Shown one piece after another: positions 1 to 7,205 of a stretch of DNA of 64,000 nucleotides. This stretch comes from Actinomycetota bacterium. Its GTDB lineage: Bacteria > Actinomycetota > Actinomycetes > Streptosporangiales > Streptosporangiaceae. The DNA lies in assembly GCA_019240215.1 (NCBI GenBank), contig JAFAYQ010000027.1:30331-94330 (forward strand). Reading direction: 5' to 3'. Both the position numbers and the translations under genes were made by a program. The notes beneath the pieces were generated by a model. The model made no database searches. It was not told the DNA's origin and saw only the letters and a program-made list of their open reading frames with translations. How positions within the stretch are numbered: position 1 is the first letter of the stretch; each line of letters starts with the position of its first letter.

Positions 1-981
1 GCGCAAGATCTCGCGCAGCAGCTGATGGTAGCGGAAGCGGGTCCGGGTGGCGTCGACCGGGATGACGAACGAGTTGCTCGCGGCCAGCCCGGACAGCATG
101 TCAGCGCACCCCGGGATCCCGGTCACCGCGCTGGACAGCGGGCCGGTCACCTCGTCGAACAAGCTGGTCTCGGTCAGCACCCGCCGGACCGGCTCGGGCT
201 GGTGGTCGAGCACTTCGGCCATCAGGTATTCGCCGATGCTGCCCTGGCCGAGCGCCAGCTCGGACACGAACAGCGCCGGGTACTCGGTGTTTTCCATCCG
301 CATGGCCGACAGCCGGGCACCCGCCGCCCACCCCTCGGTCCGGGCCATGAGCAGGTTCAGATCGTCATCGGTGAGCGTGACCCGGTGGGCCGTGAGCAGC
401 TGCTGGGTCTCGCCGCGGGTCATGGCCAGCTGCCGGGCCCGCAACTCACCCATCTGCCCGGCCAGCCGGTACCGGTGCAGGGGGAGCAGCGGGTCGCTGC
501 GGGCGGCCAGGATCAGGCGCAGGCGCGGCGGCAGGCCGCTGCGGACCAGCGTGTCGAGGTCGGCCAGCACGTCCGGGTGGGTGAGCAGGTGCGCGTCATC
601 GATGATCAGGACAGGTGGCTCCGGCGCCGCGGGCAGGCGGCCGAGCAGCGCCTGCATCCGTTCGACGGTGTCTCCGTGCGGCGCCACCGGCGGCAGCGTC
701 CGGGCCAGCGGCCCCCAGGCCTGCAGGGCTTCCCGCAGCAGCCGCCAGAACCGGAACGGCTCGTTGTCCGCGGCGGTGACGGTGATCCAGGCCACGGAGG
801 TCTTCGTGCGTAGCACCCAGTCCGACAGCAGGACCGTCTTGCCCGCGCCCGGTCCCGCCGCGATCAGGATCAGCGGCCGGTCCGCGGCCCGGTCGAGGTC
901 GGCCAGCAGCCGGGCCCGCGAGATGTGCCGCGGCGGCAGGGCAGGCACGACAAAGCGCGCGTCCAAACGCCGACCCGACAT
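1..981 (-). CDS. LuxR-type ATP-binding (MalT-like) transcriptional regulator, C-terminal part outside window
   Basis: Reading from the ATG at 981 (preceded by GGGGAGGGG) the frame stays open for 327 codons to the window edge. The protein starts MSGRRLDARFVVPALP, then shows a Walker A loop GPGAGKT near residue 45, the WITVTAADNEPFRFWRLL stretch typical of MalT/STAND regulators, and a Walker B LIIDDAHLL near residue 125. These are the nucleotide-binding half of large LuxR regulators, which normally end in TPR repeats and a LuxR helix-turn-helix; that part is off the window. The ligand is unknown. The two small paralogous proteins at 1117-1594 start divergently 130 bp away and are commonly found beside this regulator type, so a regulatory link is plausible. 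Confidence 0.85.
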   Translation of the reverse strand, partial: MSGRRLDARFVVPALPPRHISRARLLADLDRAADRPLILIAAGPGAGKTVLLSDWVLRTKTSVAWITVTAADNEPFRFWRLLREALQAWGPLARTLPPVAPHGDTVERMQALLGRLPAAPEPPVLIIDDAHLLTHPDVLADLDTLVRSGLPPRLRLILAARSDPLLPLHRYRLAGQMGELRARQLAMTRGETQQLLTAHRVTLTDDDLNLLMARTEGWAAGARLSAMRMENTEYPALFVSELALGQGSIGEYLMAEVLDHQPEPVRRVLTETSLFDEVTGPLSSAVTGIPGCADMLSGLAASNSFVIPVDATRTRFRYHQLLREILR

Positions 982-1116
982 CGAGGCCCCTCCCCGGCTG
1001 AGGCACCATGATCTCGCTTTTCGGACTTTAACATTTCGGCAAGCCACCCGAAAGGAAGGAGGCGGGCCGTGCTCACGCGGTAAAGCCTGAATAGAGGGCA
1101 CCGGGGATTGGGAGCC

Positions 1117-1440
1117 ATGGCTTTGGACCTGTGCTATGAGATCCGCGTAGCGGGCCGGCTCGATGAGGCGCTGGCCGCGGCGGCGTTCGGCGGCCTGACC
1201 GTCAAGGTCCGCGGCGGCGTCACCATTCTGCGGGGCAACCTGGACCAGGCGGCCCTGCACGGCGTCCTCGAGCGCATCCGATCGCTGCACCTCGAACTGC
1301 TCGACGCCCGCCGCACCCGCCGCTTTCCCAGTCCCGATCCAGCCCGGTGGGGTGACCGCCCCGATCCCGGAGGAGGCCCCGATGGCAGCTCACGCCTACG
1401 AGATCAGGGTGGTCGGATCGCTGGGGCCCGCGGCTCGTGA
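1117..1440 (+). CDS. small hypothetical protein, first of a tandem pair
   Basis: The first about 70 residues (MALDLCYEIRVAGRLDEA, then FGGLTVKVRGGVTILRGNLDQAALHGVLERIRSLHLELLD) match the whole length of the next gene and belong to a recognisable actinobacterial/chloroflexi family of 70-80 aa proteins with the ending DQAALHGVL-x-RIR-x-LGL-x-LL, often beside MalT-like LuxR regulators. The biochemical role is unknown. Downstream of that domain the frame continues through Arg/Gly/Pro-rich sequence and overlaps the next gene by 59 nt in another frame, so the C-terminal tail looks like run-on after loss of the original stop. ATG 1117 is chosen because homology begins there; a TTG at 1108 is possible. 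Confidence 0.65.
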   Translation: MALDLCYEIRVAGRLDEALAAAAFGGLTVKVRGGVTILRGNLDQAALHGVLERIRSLHLELLDARRTRRFPSPDPARWGDRPDPGGGPDGSSRLRDQGGRIAGARGS

Positions 1441-1594
1441 CGCCTTCGGCGGCGCCGAGGTCGAAGTTGAGCCCACCGCCACCGTCATCTCCGCCCGGCT
1501 CGACCAGGCGGCCCTTCATGCCCTGCTGGATCAGGTACGCGCCCTGGGCCTGGAATTGATCGATATCAAACAGTTCCCCGATATGCCTGGCTAG
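1382..1594 (+). CDS. small hypothetical protein, second of a tandem pair
   Basis: A 70-aa protein of the same family as the preceding gene: AYEIRVVGSLGPAARDAFGG, then SARLDQAALHALLDQVRALGLELIDI. The ATG at 1382 has GGAGGAG seven bases upstream, a much better start than the in-frame GTG at 1352. It contains no membrane segment, signal peptide or metal motif. The two copies have diverged, so this is an old duplication. Function unknown; the context beside a divergent STAND/LuxR regulator suggests a small partner or effector protein. Confidence 0.7.
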   Translation: MAAHAYEIRVVGSLGPAARDAFGGAEVEVEPTATVISARLDQAALHALLDQVRALGLELIDIKQFPDMPG

Positions 1595-1648
1595 TTTCCG
1601 CCTCAGGAACAAACTCAATCAACAATTTGGGCGAAAGCCGGTAGGCCT

Positions 1649-1759
1649 GTGAACGCGTCTCTGCTGGCCATTCTCAACGACCACGAGCGGTTGCTGGTGG
1701 CCGAGACCGAGCGGGCGGCGCTCGCCTCCCTCGGCGAGGACGCCGCGGTCAGTCGATGA
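1649..1759 (+). pseudogene. possible 5' remnant of a small actinobacterial protein
   Basis: GTG at 1649 opens a 36-codon frame, MNASLLAILNDHERLLVAET followed by ERAALASLGEDAAVSR. The pattern LLA-LxDHxRLLAETxxAALAxLxED is one I associate with the N-terminus of small actinobacterial proteins that continue with a basic RRARNKY-type helix. That continuation is missing here: the frame ends where the 3' end of the convergent MEDS-STAS gene begins. It is either a truncated remnant or a very short gene; there is no strong ribosome site. Confidence 0.3.
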
Positions 1760-2630
1760 TCACCTGCGGATGATCAAATCCGGCCAGGTCGATGACCCGG
1801 CGCAGCTGGTAGGGGGCGCCGGTGACCACGATGCCGCCGTCGGCCGGCAGCCCGGCCGCGGCCTGGTAGACGACGCCGAGGGCGGCCGCCTCCGCGTAGA
1901 TCAGGCCCGACACGTCGAGGTGGAGCGAGGGCTGGGCGGCCAGCCGGGCTCCCAGCACCCGCAGGAAGACCGGGCGGCTGGCCAGGTCCAGCTCGCCGCT
2001 GATGGCCAGCCCCCAGGGGTCGGTGGTCGCGGTGAACTGCACCGGCGGGGTCAGCACGTGGTCCGGCGCGATCCCGGCGTGCTCGGCCGCGATCTGGGCG
2101 GCGGCGTCGCCGAAGCGGCTCTGATCGTACTGGCAGACCGAGGTGATGCCCTCCTCGTGCTGCATCGGGGTGCACAGCCGTTCCCAGTCCAGCAGCCGGT
2201 CGACCGACCCGACGGCGGCGGCGAAGTCGCCCATCTCGGCCGCCACCCGCAGCGCCCCGAACCCGTCCGCCCGGGCCTGCCGGGCCGCAGTCCGGAAGTC
2301 GGCCGCCATCTGGTCCAGGTCGAGCTGGCCGGGCTCGCCGTAGGCGGTGGCGAAGTCGCGGATCACCAGCTGGCCCCGGTCGGCGGCCGGCCCGGCCGGT
2401 ACCTGGTGCGCCTCCAGCGCGGTGTGCACCTGCGCCTCGAGCCGGTCGCTGGCCACGTACAGGACCCGGTCACCGGCCGCCAGGCCGCTGCCGACGAACG
2501 CGGCCGCGGTCTGGTCCAGCTCGGCCGGCCCGGAGTACAGCGCGCACAGGTGGGTGCCGGGCTCGGCGTCCCACAAGCTGAGCGGCGCGTGCCTGCCATC
2601 GAGAGTGGCCGTCTGGCCACGGTTGCTCAC
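1749..2630 (-). CDS. MEDS-domain / STAS-domain signalling protein
   Basis: The N-terminal about 190 residues form a MEDS (methanogen/methylotroph DcmR sensory) domain: GTHLCALYSGPAELDQTAAAF, VLYVASDR, then the LLDWERLCT and SVCQYDQSRF blocks. The C-terminal 85 residues (ATTDPWGLAISGELDLAS, LHLDVSGLIYAEAAALGVVY) are a STAS domain as in anti-sigma-factor antagonists. In actinomycetes this pairing usually senses a small signal and feeds an anti-sigma/STAS switch. The residue where STAS Ser phosphorylation usually occurs reads DVSGLIYAEAAAL, so the switch chemistry may differ. GTG 2630 has GGTGAAA upstream; an in-frame ATG at 2678 would add 16 residues. Confidence 0.85.
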   Translation of the reverse strand: MSNRGQTATLDGRHAPLSLWDAEPGTHLCALYSGPAELDQTAAAFVGSGLAAGDRVLYVASDRLEAQVHTALEAHQVPAGPAADRGQLVIRDFATAYGEPGQLDLDQMAADFRTAARQARADGFGALRVAAEMGDFAAAVGSVDRLLDWERLCTPMQHEEGITSVCQYDQSRFGDAAAQIAAEHAGIAPDHVLTPPVQFTATTDPWGLAISGELDLASRPVFLRVLGARLAAQPSLHLDVSGLIYAEAAALGVVYQAAAGLPADGGIVVTGAPYQLRRVIDLAGFDHPQVIID

Positions 2631-2754
2631 AGCATCATTTTCACCCAGGCGAGGCGGCCGGCCAAGCATTACCGCCAACCTGCTTTAACGATCACGCAGC
2701 TTTTTCCGGATGCCAGGATGGACGCGACCACGAATGGGGCGAAAGGGGAACGCG

Positions 2755-3816
2755 ATGGCACGCCGGGTGGACGCCGAACTGCTGCTGGTGGGGAGCCTGC
2801 CCGCCGACTCGACCGAGGCGGCGCTGCGCTCGGCGGCCGGGTTCTTCGGCGACCTGGTGTTCGCGCTGCCGGACGGGGAGACCGGTCCCCGGGCGGGCTG
2901 GGTCAGCTACGAGCGCGAGCGCCTGGCCCGCCCGAACCCGGACGTGGTGGTGGTCCAGGAGACCGAGTCGCCGACCGGGCTGCCCCGGCACGCCTACGAG
3001 ACCCCGGTGTTCGGCATCCGCCCCGGCGTCAGCGCGCTGCACTGGGACCGCTGGCCCCGCATCGACGACGCGATCGCCGGCTACCAGGTGTTCTCGGCGC
3101 TGCGGGCCGACGGCGTGATCCCCGCCCACGTCCGGTTCCAGGTCGGGCTGCCGTTCCCGGCCAGCGCGCTGAACGCGTTCAAGGCCGACTTCGCGGCCGA
3201 CTACCCGGTCGCCGCCCGCGGGTTCGAGGACCTGGTCGGCCGCGAGCTGACCCGGCTGACGGCCGCGATCCCGCCCGCCGACCTGGCCATCCAGTGGGAC
3301 ATGGCCTACGAGACCCAGGACCTGGAGGGCGTGCTCGCCTGGACCTCGGAGGGAGCCTGGGAGCGGTTCGCGGGGCCGGTCACCCGGCTGACCCGGCAGA
3401 TCCCGGCCGAGACCCTGGTCGGCTACCACCTCTGCTACGGCACGTTCCCCGAGTGGCCCATGTACGAGGCCCGCGACCTCGGCCTGCTGGTCCGGATGGC
3501 CAACTTCGCGGTGGCCAGCTCGGGCCGCCCGGTCGACTGGCTGCACCTGGCCGGTCCCCGCTACCTGCGCAGCGAGGACCGGTCGTTCTTCCGCCCGCTG
3601 GTCGACCTGGAGCCGGGCGACGCCCGGGTCTTCCTCGGCATCGTGCTGCCGATCGACGGGGTGGCCGGGCTGCGCCGGCGGCACGACACCGCCGCTCGCT
3701 ACCTCGACGACTTCGGGGTCGCCATGTACTGCGGGTTCGGCCGCCAGCCGGGGGCCGACGGCACCGAGACCATGCGCGACCACGCCGCCGTGGTCCGCAC
3801 CGTGCACGGAGCCTGA
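2755..3816 (+). CDS. MetE-like (cobalamin-independent methionine synthase fold) protein
   Basis: A 353-aa protein that resembles the catalytic C-terminal barrel of the UROD/MetE superfamily: GSLPADSTEAALRSAA-x-FGDLVFALPDGETG, QVGLPFPASALNAF, IQWDMAYE, and the candidate metal/substrate motifs GYHLCYGTFPEW and WLHLAGPR. It lacks the N-terminal half of true MetE, so it is one of the stand-alone 'methionine synthase II-like' proteins whose substrate is unknown. ATG 2755 is used because AAAGGGG lies seven bases upstream; upstream in-frame codons lack a site. It is a single gene, transcribed away from the MEDS gene. Confidence 0.7.
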   Translation: MARRVDAELLLVGSLPADSTEAALRSAAGFFGDLVFALPDGETGPRAGWVSYERERLARPNPDVVVVQETESPTGLPRHAYETPVFGIRPGVSALHWDRWPRIDDAIAGYQVFSALRADGVIPAHVRFQVGLPFPASALNAFKADFAADYPVAARGFEDLVGRELTRLTAAIPPADLAIQWDMAYETQDLEGVLAWTSEGAWERFAGPVTRLTRQIPAETLVGYHLCYGTFPEWPMYEARDLGLLVRMANFAVASSGRPVDWLHLAGPRYLRSEDRSFFRPLVDLEPGDARVFLGIVLPIDGVAGLRRRHDTAARYLDDFGVAMYCGFGRQPGADGTETMRDHAAVVRTVHGA

Positions 3817-3823
3817 CCGCCGT

Positions 3824-3843
3824 GGGTGGGGTTAACCCCACCC
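3824..3843. promoter_or_regulatory. perfect 20-bp palindrome upstream of the two-component operon
   Basis: GGGTGGGGTT is followed immediately by its exact reverse complement, with no spacer. It lies 77 bp before the histidine kinase start and just after the stop of the preceding gene, so it could be an operator for the response regulator or, less likely, a terminator since no T-run follows. Confidence 0.5.
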
Positions 3844-3887
3844 CGGTTACGGGGGTACGGGCGATGGCCGGCCGCGTCCGCGCTGAC

Positions 3888-3893
3888 TAGCGT
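3888..3893 (+). promoter_or_regulatory. -10 box (TAGCGT) for a leaderless histidine kinase mRNA
   Basis: TAGCGT ends seven bases before the GTG at 3901, placing the predicted transcription start on or next to the start codon. No ribosome-binding site is present upstream of 3901, which fits leaderless translation. Confidence 0.45.
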
Positions 3894-3900
3894 CGCTGTT

Positions 3901-5151
3901 GTGTTCCTGCTCCCCGGCCTGGTCGCGCCCCGCACCTGGCTTGCGTTCGTCCACCACCTGGCGGGCCTGCTCGTCGGGGTGGTGGCGTTCCTGGTCCTCG
4001 GCTACGGCCTGACGTTGGGTGCTGCCTTTTTGCCGGTGGCGCTGGCCGGGCTGGTCCTGTTCGGCTTGACGCTCCGGTTCGCCGACCAGCTGGCGGCGGC
4101 CGAGCGGGCCCGGTTCGCGGTACTGCTGGGTGAGCGGATCCCGGCCTGGCCGGCCACCGTCGGCGGCCGGTTCCGCTGGCTGTTCGTACCCCGCCGGGCC
4201 ACCCTGACCGGCCGCCGGACCTGGGCGGGAGTCGGCTACGGGCTGCTCCGGCTGCCGGTCAGCGGCGTGTTCGCGGTCGCGGTGATCGGCCTCTGGGCGT
4301 CCGGCCTGGTCCTGCTGACGCTGCCGCTGTACGGCCGGCTGCTGCCAGGCGGCGGGCCCACCATCGCCGGCACCGTGCTGGCCGGTCCGTTCCCGACCGC
4401 GGGACTGGCCGTGGCCGGCCTGTTCCTGCTGATGGCGGCGCCGCCGGTCACCCGCGGGCTGGCGGTCGCCGACGTGGCCCTGGCCCGGCGGCTGCTGGGC
4501 CCGCCCGACGACCTGGCCGCCCGGGTCACCCAGCTCGAGGTCAGCCGCGAACGGGTGATGGACGCGGCCGAGACCGAGCGCCGCCGCATCGAGCGCGACC
4601 TGCACGACGGCGCCCAGCAGCGGCTGGTCGCGCTGACGATGGAGCTGGGCCGGGCCCGGGCCAAGTTCGTCGACGACGTCGACGCCGCCCGCGACCTCGT
4701 CGACCAGGCCCACGCCGAGGCCAAGGCCGCCCTCACCGAGCTGCGCAACCTGGTCCGGGGGATGCACCCGCCGGTGCTGACCGACCGCGGCCTCGACGCG
4801 GCCCTGTCGGGGCTGGCGGCGCTGTGCCCGGTGCCGGTCGAGGTGCAGGTCGACGTGCCGGTCCGGCCGCGGGCGGCGGTCGAGGCGGTCGCCTACTTCA
4901 CCATCGCCGAGGCGCTCACCAACGTGGCCAAGCACTCGCGGGCCACCCACGCGCGGGTGGTGGTCGAGCAGCACGGCTATCCGGGCACGCTCACGGTGGT
5001 GGTCAGCGACGATGGGATCGGCGGGGCCGACCCGGCCGGGGCCGGGCTGTCCGGCCTGGCCGACCGGGTAGCCGGGGTGGACGGGACGCTGGCGGTCGAG
5101 TCGCCGGCCGGCGGCCCGACGATGATCTCGGCGGTGCTCCCGTGCGGCTAG
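3901..5151 (+). CDS. sensor histidine kinase (HisKA_3 / NarL-partner type)
   Basis: A 416-aa membrane kinase. Four hydrophobic stretches fill residues about 1-190 (a 'putative sensor' type transmembrane domain), followed by a dimerisation/phosphoacceptor helix ETERRRIERDLHDGAQQRL with the phosphorylated His at about 235, and an ATPase domain with N box FTIAEALTNVAKHS and G box DDGIGGADPAGAGLSGLADRV. It autophosphorylates and passes phosphate to the response regulator encoded immediately downstream, whose start overlaps its stop by 10 nt. GTG 3901 is preferred because a -10 box sits seven bases before it; a more upstream TTG/GTG start would extend into the palindrome region. Confidence 0.92.
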   Translation: MFLLPGLVAPRTWLAFVHHLAGLLVGVVAFLVLGYGLTLGAAFLPVALAGLVLFGLTLRFADQLAAAERARFAVLLGERIPAWPATVGGRFRWLFVPRRATLTGRRTWAGVGYGLLRLPVSGVFAVAVIGLWASGLVLLTLPLYGRLLPGGGPTIAGTVLAGPFPTAGLAVAGLFLLMAAPPVTRGLAVADVALARRLLGPPDDLAARVTQLEVSRERVMDAAETERRRIERDLHDGAQQRLVALTMELGRARAKFVDDVDAARDLVDQAHAEAKAALTELRNLVRGMHPPVLTDRGLDAALSGLAALCPVPVEVQVDVPVRPRAAVEAVAYFTIAEALTNVAKHSRATHARVVVEQHGYPGTLTVVVSDDGIGGADPAGAGLSGLADRVAGVDGTLAVESPAGGPTMISAVLPCG

Positions 5152-5783
5152 TTATCGCCGAGGACTCGGTGCTGCTCCGCGAGGGGCTGACCCGGCTGCT
5201 GGCCGAGGCCGGCCACGAGGTCGTCGCGGCCGAGGGCGACGCCGAGAAGTTTCTGCGGGCGGTGGCGGCCACTGTCCCCGACGCCTGCGTGGTCGACGTC
5301 CGGATGCCGCCCACGTTCACCGACGAGGGGCTGCGGGCGGCGCTGCTGGTCCGCGACCGCTGGCCCGGGGTCGGCGTGCTGGTGCTGTCGCAATGGGTGG
5401 AGGAACGCTACGCCACCGAGCTCATCGCCGACCGCCCGCACGGGGTCGGTTACCTGCTCAAGGACCGGGTGTCGGATGTCGAGGAGTTCCTCGACGCGCT
5501 CGGCCGGGTGGCCGCGGGTGGCAGCGTGCTCGACCCCGAGGTCGTCGGCCAGCTGCTGGCCCGCAGCCGGAGCCCGCTGGGGACGCTGACCCCCCGCGAG
5601 CGCCAGGTGCTGGCGCTGATGGCCGAGGGCCTGGCCAACGCCGCCATCGCCAACACTCTGGTGGTCGGCGGCGGCGCGGTCGAAAAGCACATCAACAGCA
5701 TCTTCACCAAGCTCGGCCTGGAGCCGGGCGAGCGGGACCACCGGCGGGTGCTGGCGGTCCTGCGCTACCTGGGGACGGGGTGA
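5142..5783 (+). CDS. NarL/LuxR-family response regulator
   Basis: A 213-aa protein with a receiver domain (acidic pair ED at 7-8, phosphoacceptor Asp52 in CVVDVRMPP, Lys in LLKDRV) and a C-terminal LuxR helix-turn-helix (LTPRERQVLALMAEGLANAAIANTL). It is the cognate partner of the kinase at 3901, with overlapping reading frames that imply translational coupling. The helix-turn-helix probably binds the palindrome at 3824-3843 or sites elsewhere; that is inferred. The normal GLSN motif of this HTH is GLAN, and the EKHI segment is intact. Confidence 0.93.
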   Translation: MRLVIAEDSVLLREGLTRLLAEAGHEVVAAEGDAEKFLRAVAATVPDACVVDVRMPPTFTDEGLRAALLVRDRWPGVGVLVLSQWVEERYATELIADRPHGVGYLLKDRVSDVEEFLDALGRVAAGGSVLDPEVVGQLLARSRSPLGTLTPRERQVLALMAEGLANAAIANTLVVGGGAVEKHINSIFTKLGLEPGERDHRRVLAVLRYLGTG

Positions 5784-6559
5784 CCGCCGTGCTGCCGATG
5801 ACCCCGGCCCGCCGGGTCTGGCTGGCGTTCGGGGTGCCGGTCTGCCTGGTCGTGGTCGGCTGGATCGGCCTCAACCTGGTCGCGCTGACCGGCCAGGGCT
5901 CGTTCGGCGTCAGCCACCCCATCCCGGCCCGCACCGGGCGGGTGAGCGTGACCTTCAGCTCCGGGGACGTCCACTTGCGACCGGCGGCCGGGGAAACGGC
6001 CGGGCTGACCGGCACCGCCCACTACAGCCTGGTCCGGCCCCGGTTCACCACCCGGGCGACCGCGGCCGGCACCGACTTCGGCTACCACTGCGATCTCCCG
6101 TTCGGCGACTGCGACCTGGACGCGACCGTCAGTGTCCCGCCGGGGACGGCCGCCGCGGTCCGCACCGGGGGCGGCGACGCCTCCGTCACCGGCACCACCG
6201 GAGACGTCAGCCTGAGCACCGACGGCGGGACGGTGTCGGCCGACGAGGTGTCCGGTGACCTCACCCTGGCCACCGACGGCGGTGACGTCACCGCCAGCGC
6301 GGTCACCGCCGGCCGGGTCTCGGCCAGCACCAGAGGCGGCCGGGTCACGCTGCGGTTCACCCGGGTGCCGGCCGACGTCAGCGTCAGCACCGGCGGTGGC
6401 GACATCACGATCGTGCTCCCGCCCGGCGATACCCACTACCGGCTGACCGAGCACTCCAACGGCGGCACGGCCTCCGCAGGGGTCCCGACCGACTCGTCCT
6501 CCCCGAACGTGATCACCGCCCTCAGCGACGGCGGCGACATCAGCGTCAGCCAGTCGTGA
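5780..6559 (+). CDS. DUF4097-type beta-strand repeat membrane protein
   Basis: A 259-aa protein with one N-terminal transmembrane segment (about residues 12-34) and an extracytoplasmic beta-helix of repeated GGDVSVxT-like strands: RTGGGDASVTG, SLSTDGGTVSADEVSGDLTLATDGGDVTAS, STGGGDITIVLP. This is the DUF4097/LiaG fold, often encoded with cell-envelope stress kinase pairs. Its GTG start overlaps the response regulator stop as GTGA, so the three genes form one operon. A role in envelope sensing or protection is inferred from that context. Confidence 0.8.
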   Translation: MTAVLPMTPARRVWLAFGVPVCLVVVGWIGLNLVALTGQGSFGVSHPIPARTGRVSVTFSSGDVHLRPAAGETAGLTGTAHYSLVRPRFTTRATAAGTDFGYHCDLPFGDCDLDATVSVPPGTAAAVRTGGGDASVTGTTGDVSLSTDGGTVSADEVSGDLTLATDGGDVTASAVTAGRVSASTRGGRVTLRFTRVPADVSVSTGGGDITIVLPPGDTHYRLTEHSNGGTASAGVPTDSSSPNVITALSDGGDISVSQS

Positions 6560-7079
6560 CCCGGGGCGGCGCCTCGTCGGCCTTGACCCGGCGGGCGGCC
6601 TCGCACATGTCGGCCAGCGGGTCGAGGGTCTGCGCCCGGCAGGCCAGCCGGCTCAGCAGCGCCTGGAAGGTGGCGGCGTCGGCGGCCGGCAGCGGGCTGA
6701 GCACGTGCGCCTCGACCCGGCGCAGCTGATCCCGCAGCTGGCGCCAGAGATCCCGGCCGCGGTCGGTGGCCACCACCAGCCGGCTGCGGCGGTCGGCCGG
6801 GTCGGGGTGCCGGGCCACCAGGTCCAGCCGCTCCAGGTCGTCGATCAGGTAGGTCAGCACGGTGCGGTCGATGCCGAGGTCCTCGGCGATCGCGCCCTGG
6901 TTGCGCGGCGGCGTACCGGCGGCCGCGGTCAGGACCTGATAGCCGCGCGGGCCGCCGGGCAGGTCGCGCAGCGCGTGGTCGGCCGCCTTCACGTACGCGC
7001 GGAAGACCACCCCGAGCATCCAGCCCAGGTCGCCCTCCAGGTCGGCGGGCCGCCCCCGGTCCCGCTGCGGTTCAGCCAT
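6546..7079 (-). CDS. MarR-family transcriptional regulator
   Basis: A 177-aa winged-helix regulator: the recognition region GAIAEDLGIDRTVLTYLIDDLERLDLVARHPDPADRRSRLVVATDRG is a clear MarR signature. It is divergent from the LLM-hemerythrin gene at 7206, so control of that oxidoreductase group and of itself is likely. On the minus strand a TATCCT -10 box ends six bases before the ATG, indicating a leaderless transcript. Its 3' end overlaps the convergent DUF4097 gene by 14 nt. Confidence 0.9.
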   Translation of the reverse strand: MAEPQRDRGRPADLEGDLGWMLGVVFRAYVKAADHALRDLPGGPRGYQVLTAAAGTPPRNQGAIAEDLGIDRTVLTYLIDDLERLDLVARHPDPADRRSRLVVATDRGRDLWRQLRDQLRRVEAHVLSPLPAADAATFQALLSRLACRAQTLDPLADMCEAARRVKADEAPPRVTTG

Positions 7080-7205
7080 GCCGTTAGGATAACGCAACAT
7101 CACAGACATTCTGCTTTTTAAATAATCTGCTTGGCATAATATCTGTGGTGCAGCAGTTGAGGCGGAAGTGACGATGATCGCGCGCACCACGAAAGGGGGC
7201 CGGCC
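7080..7205. promoter_or_regulatory. divergent promoter/operator region between MarR and LLM-hemerythrin genes
   Basis: A+T-rich for this genome. It holds CACAGA (7101-7106) and its inverse TCTGTG (7142-7147), direct repeats of TCTGCTT (7110-7116 and 7126-7132), a TAATAT -10-like box (7137-7142) for the plus strand and a TATCCT box (minus strand, 7091-7086) for marR. AAAGGGGG at 7192 serves as ribosome site for 7206. Confidence 0.5.
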
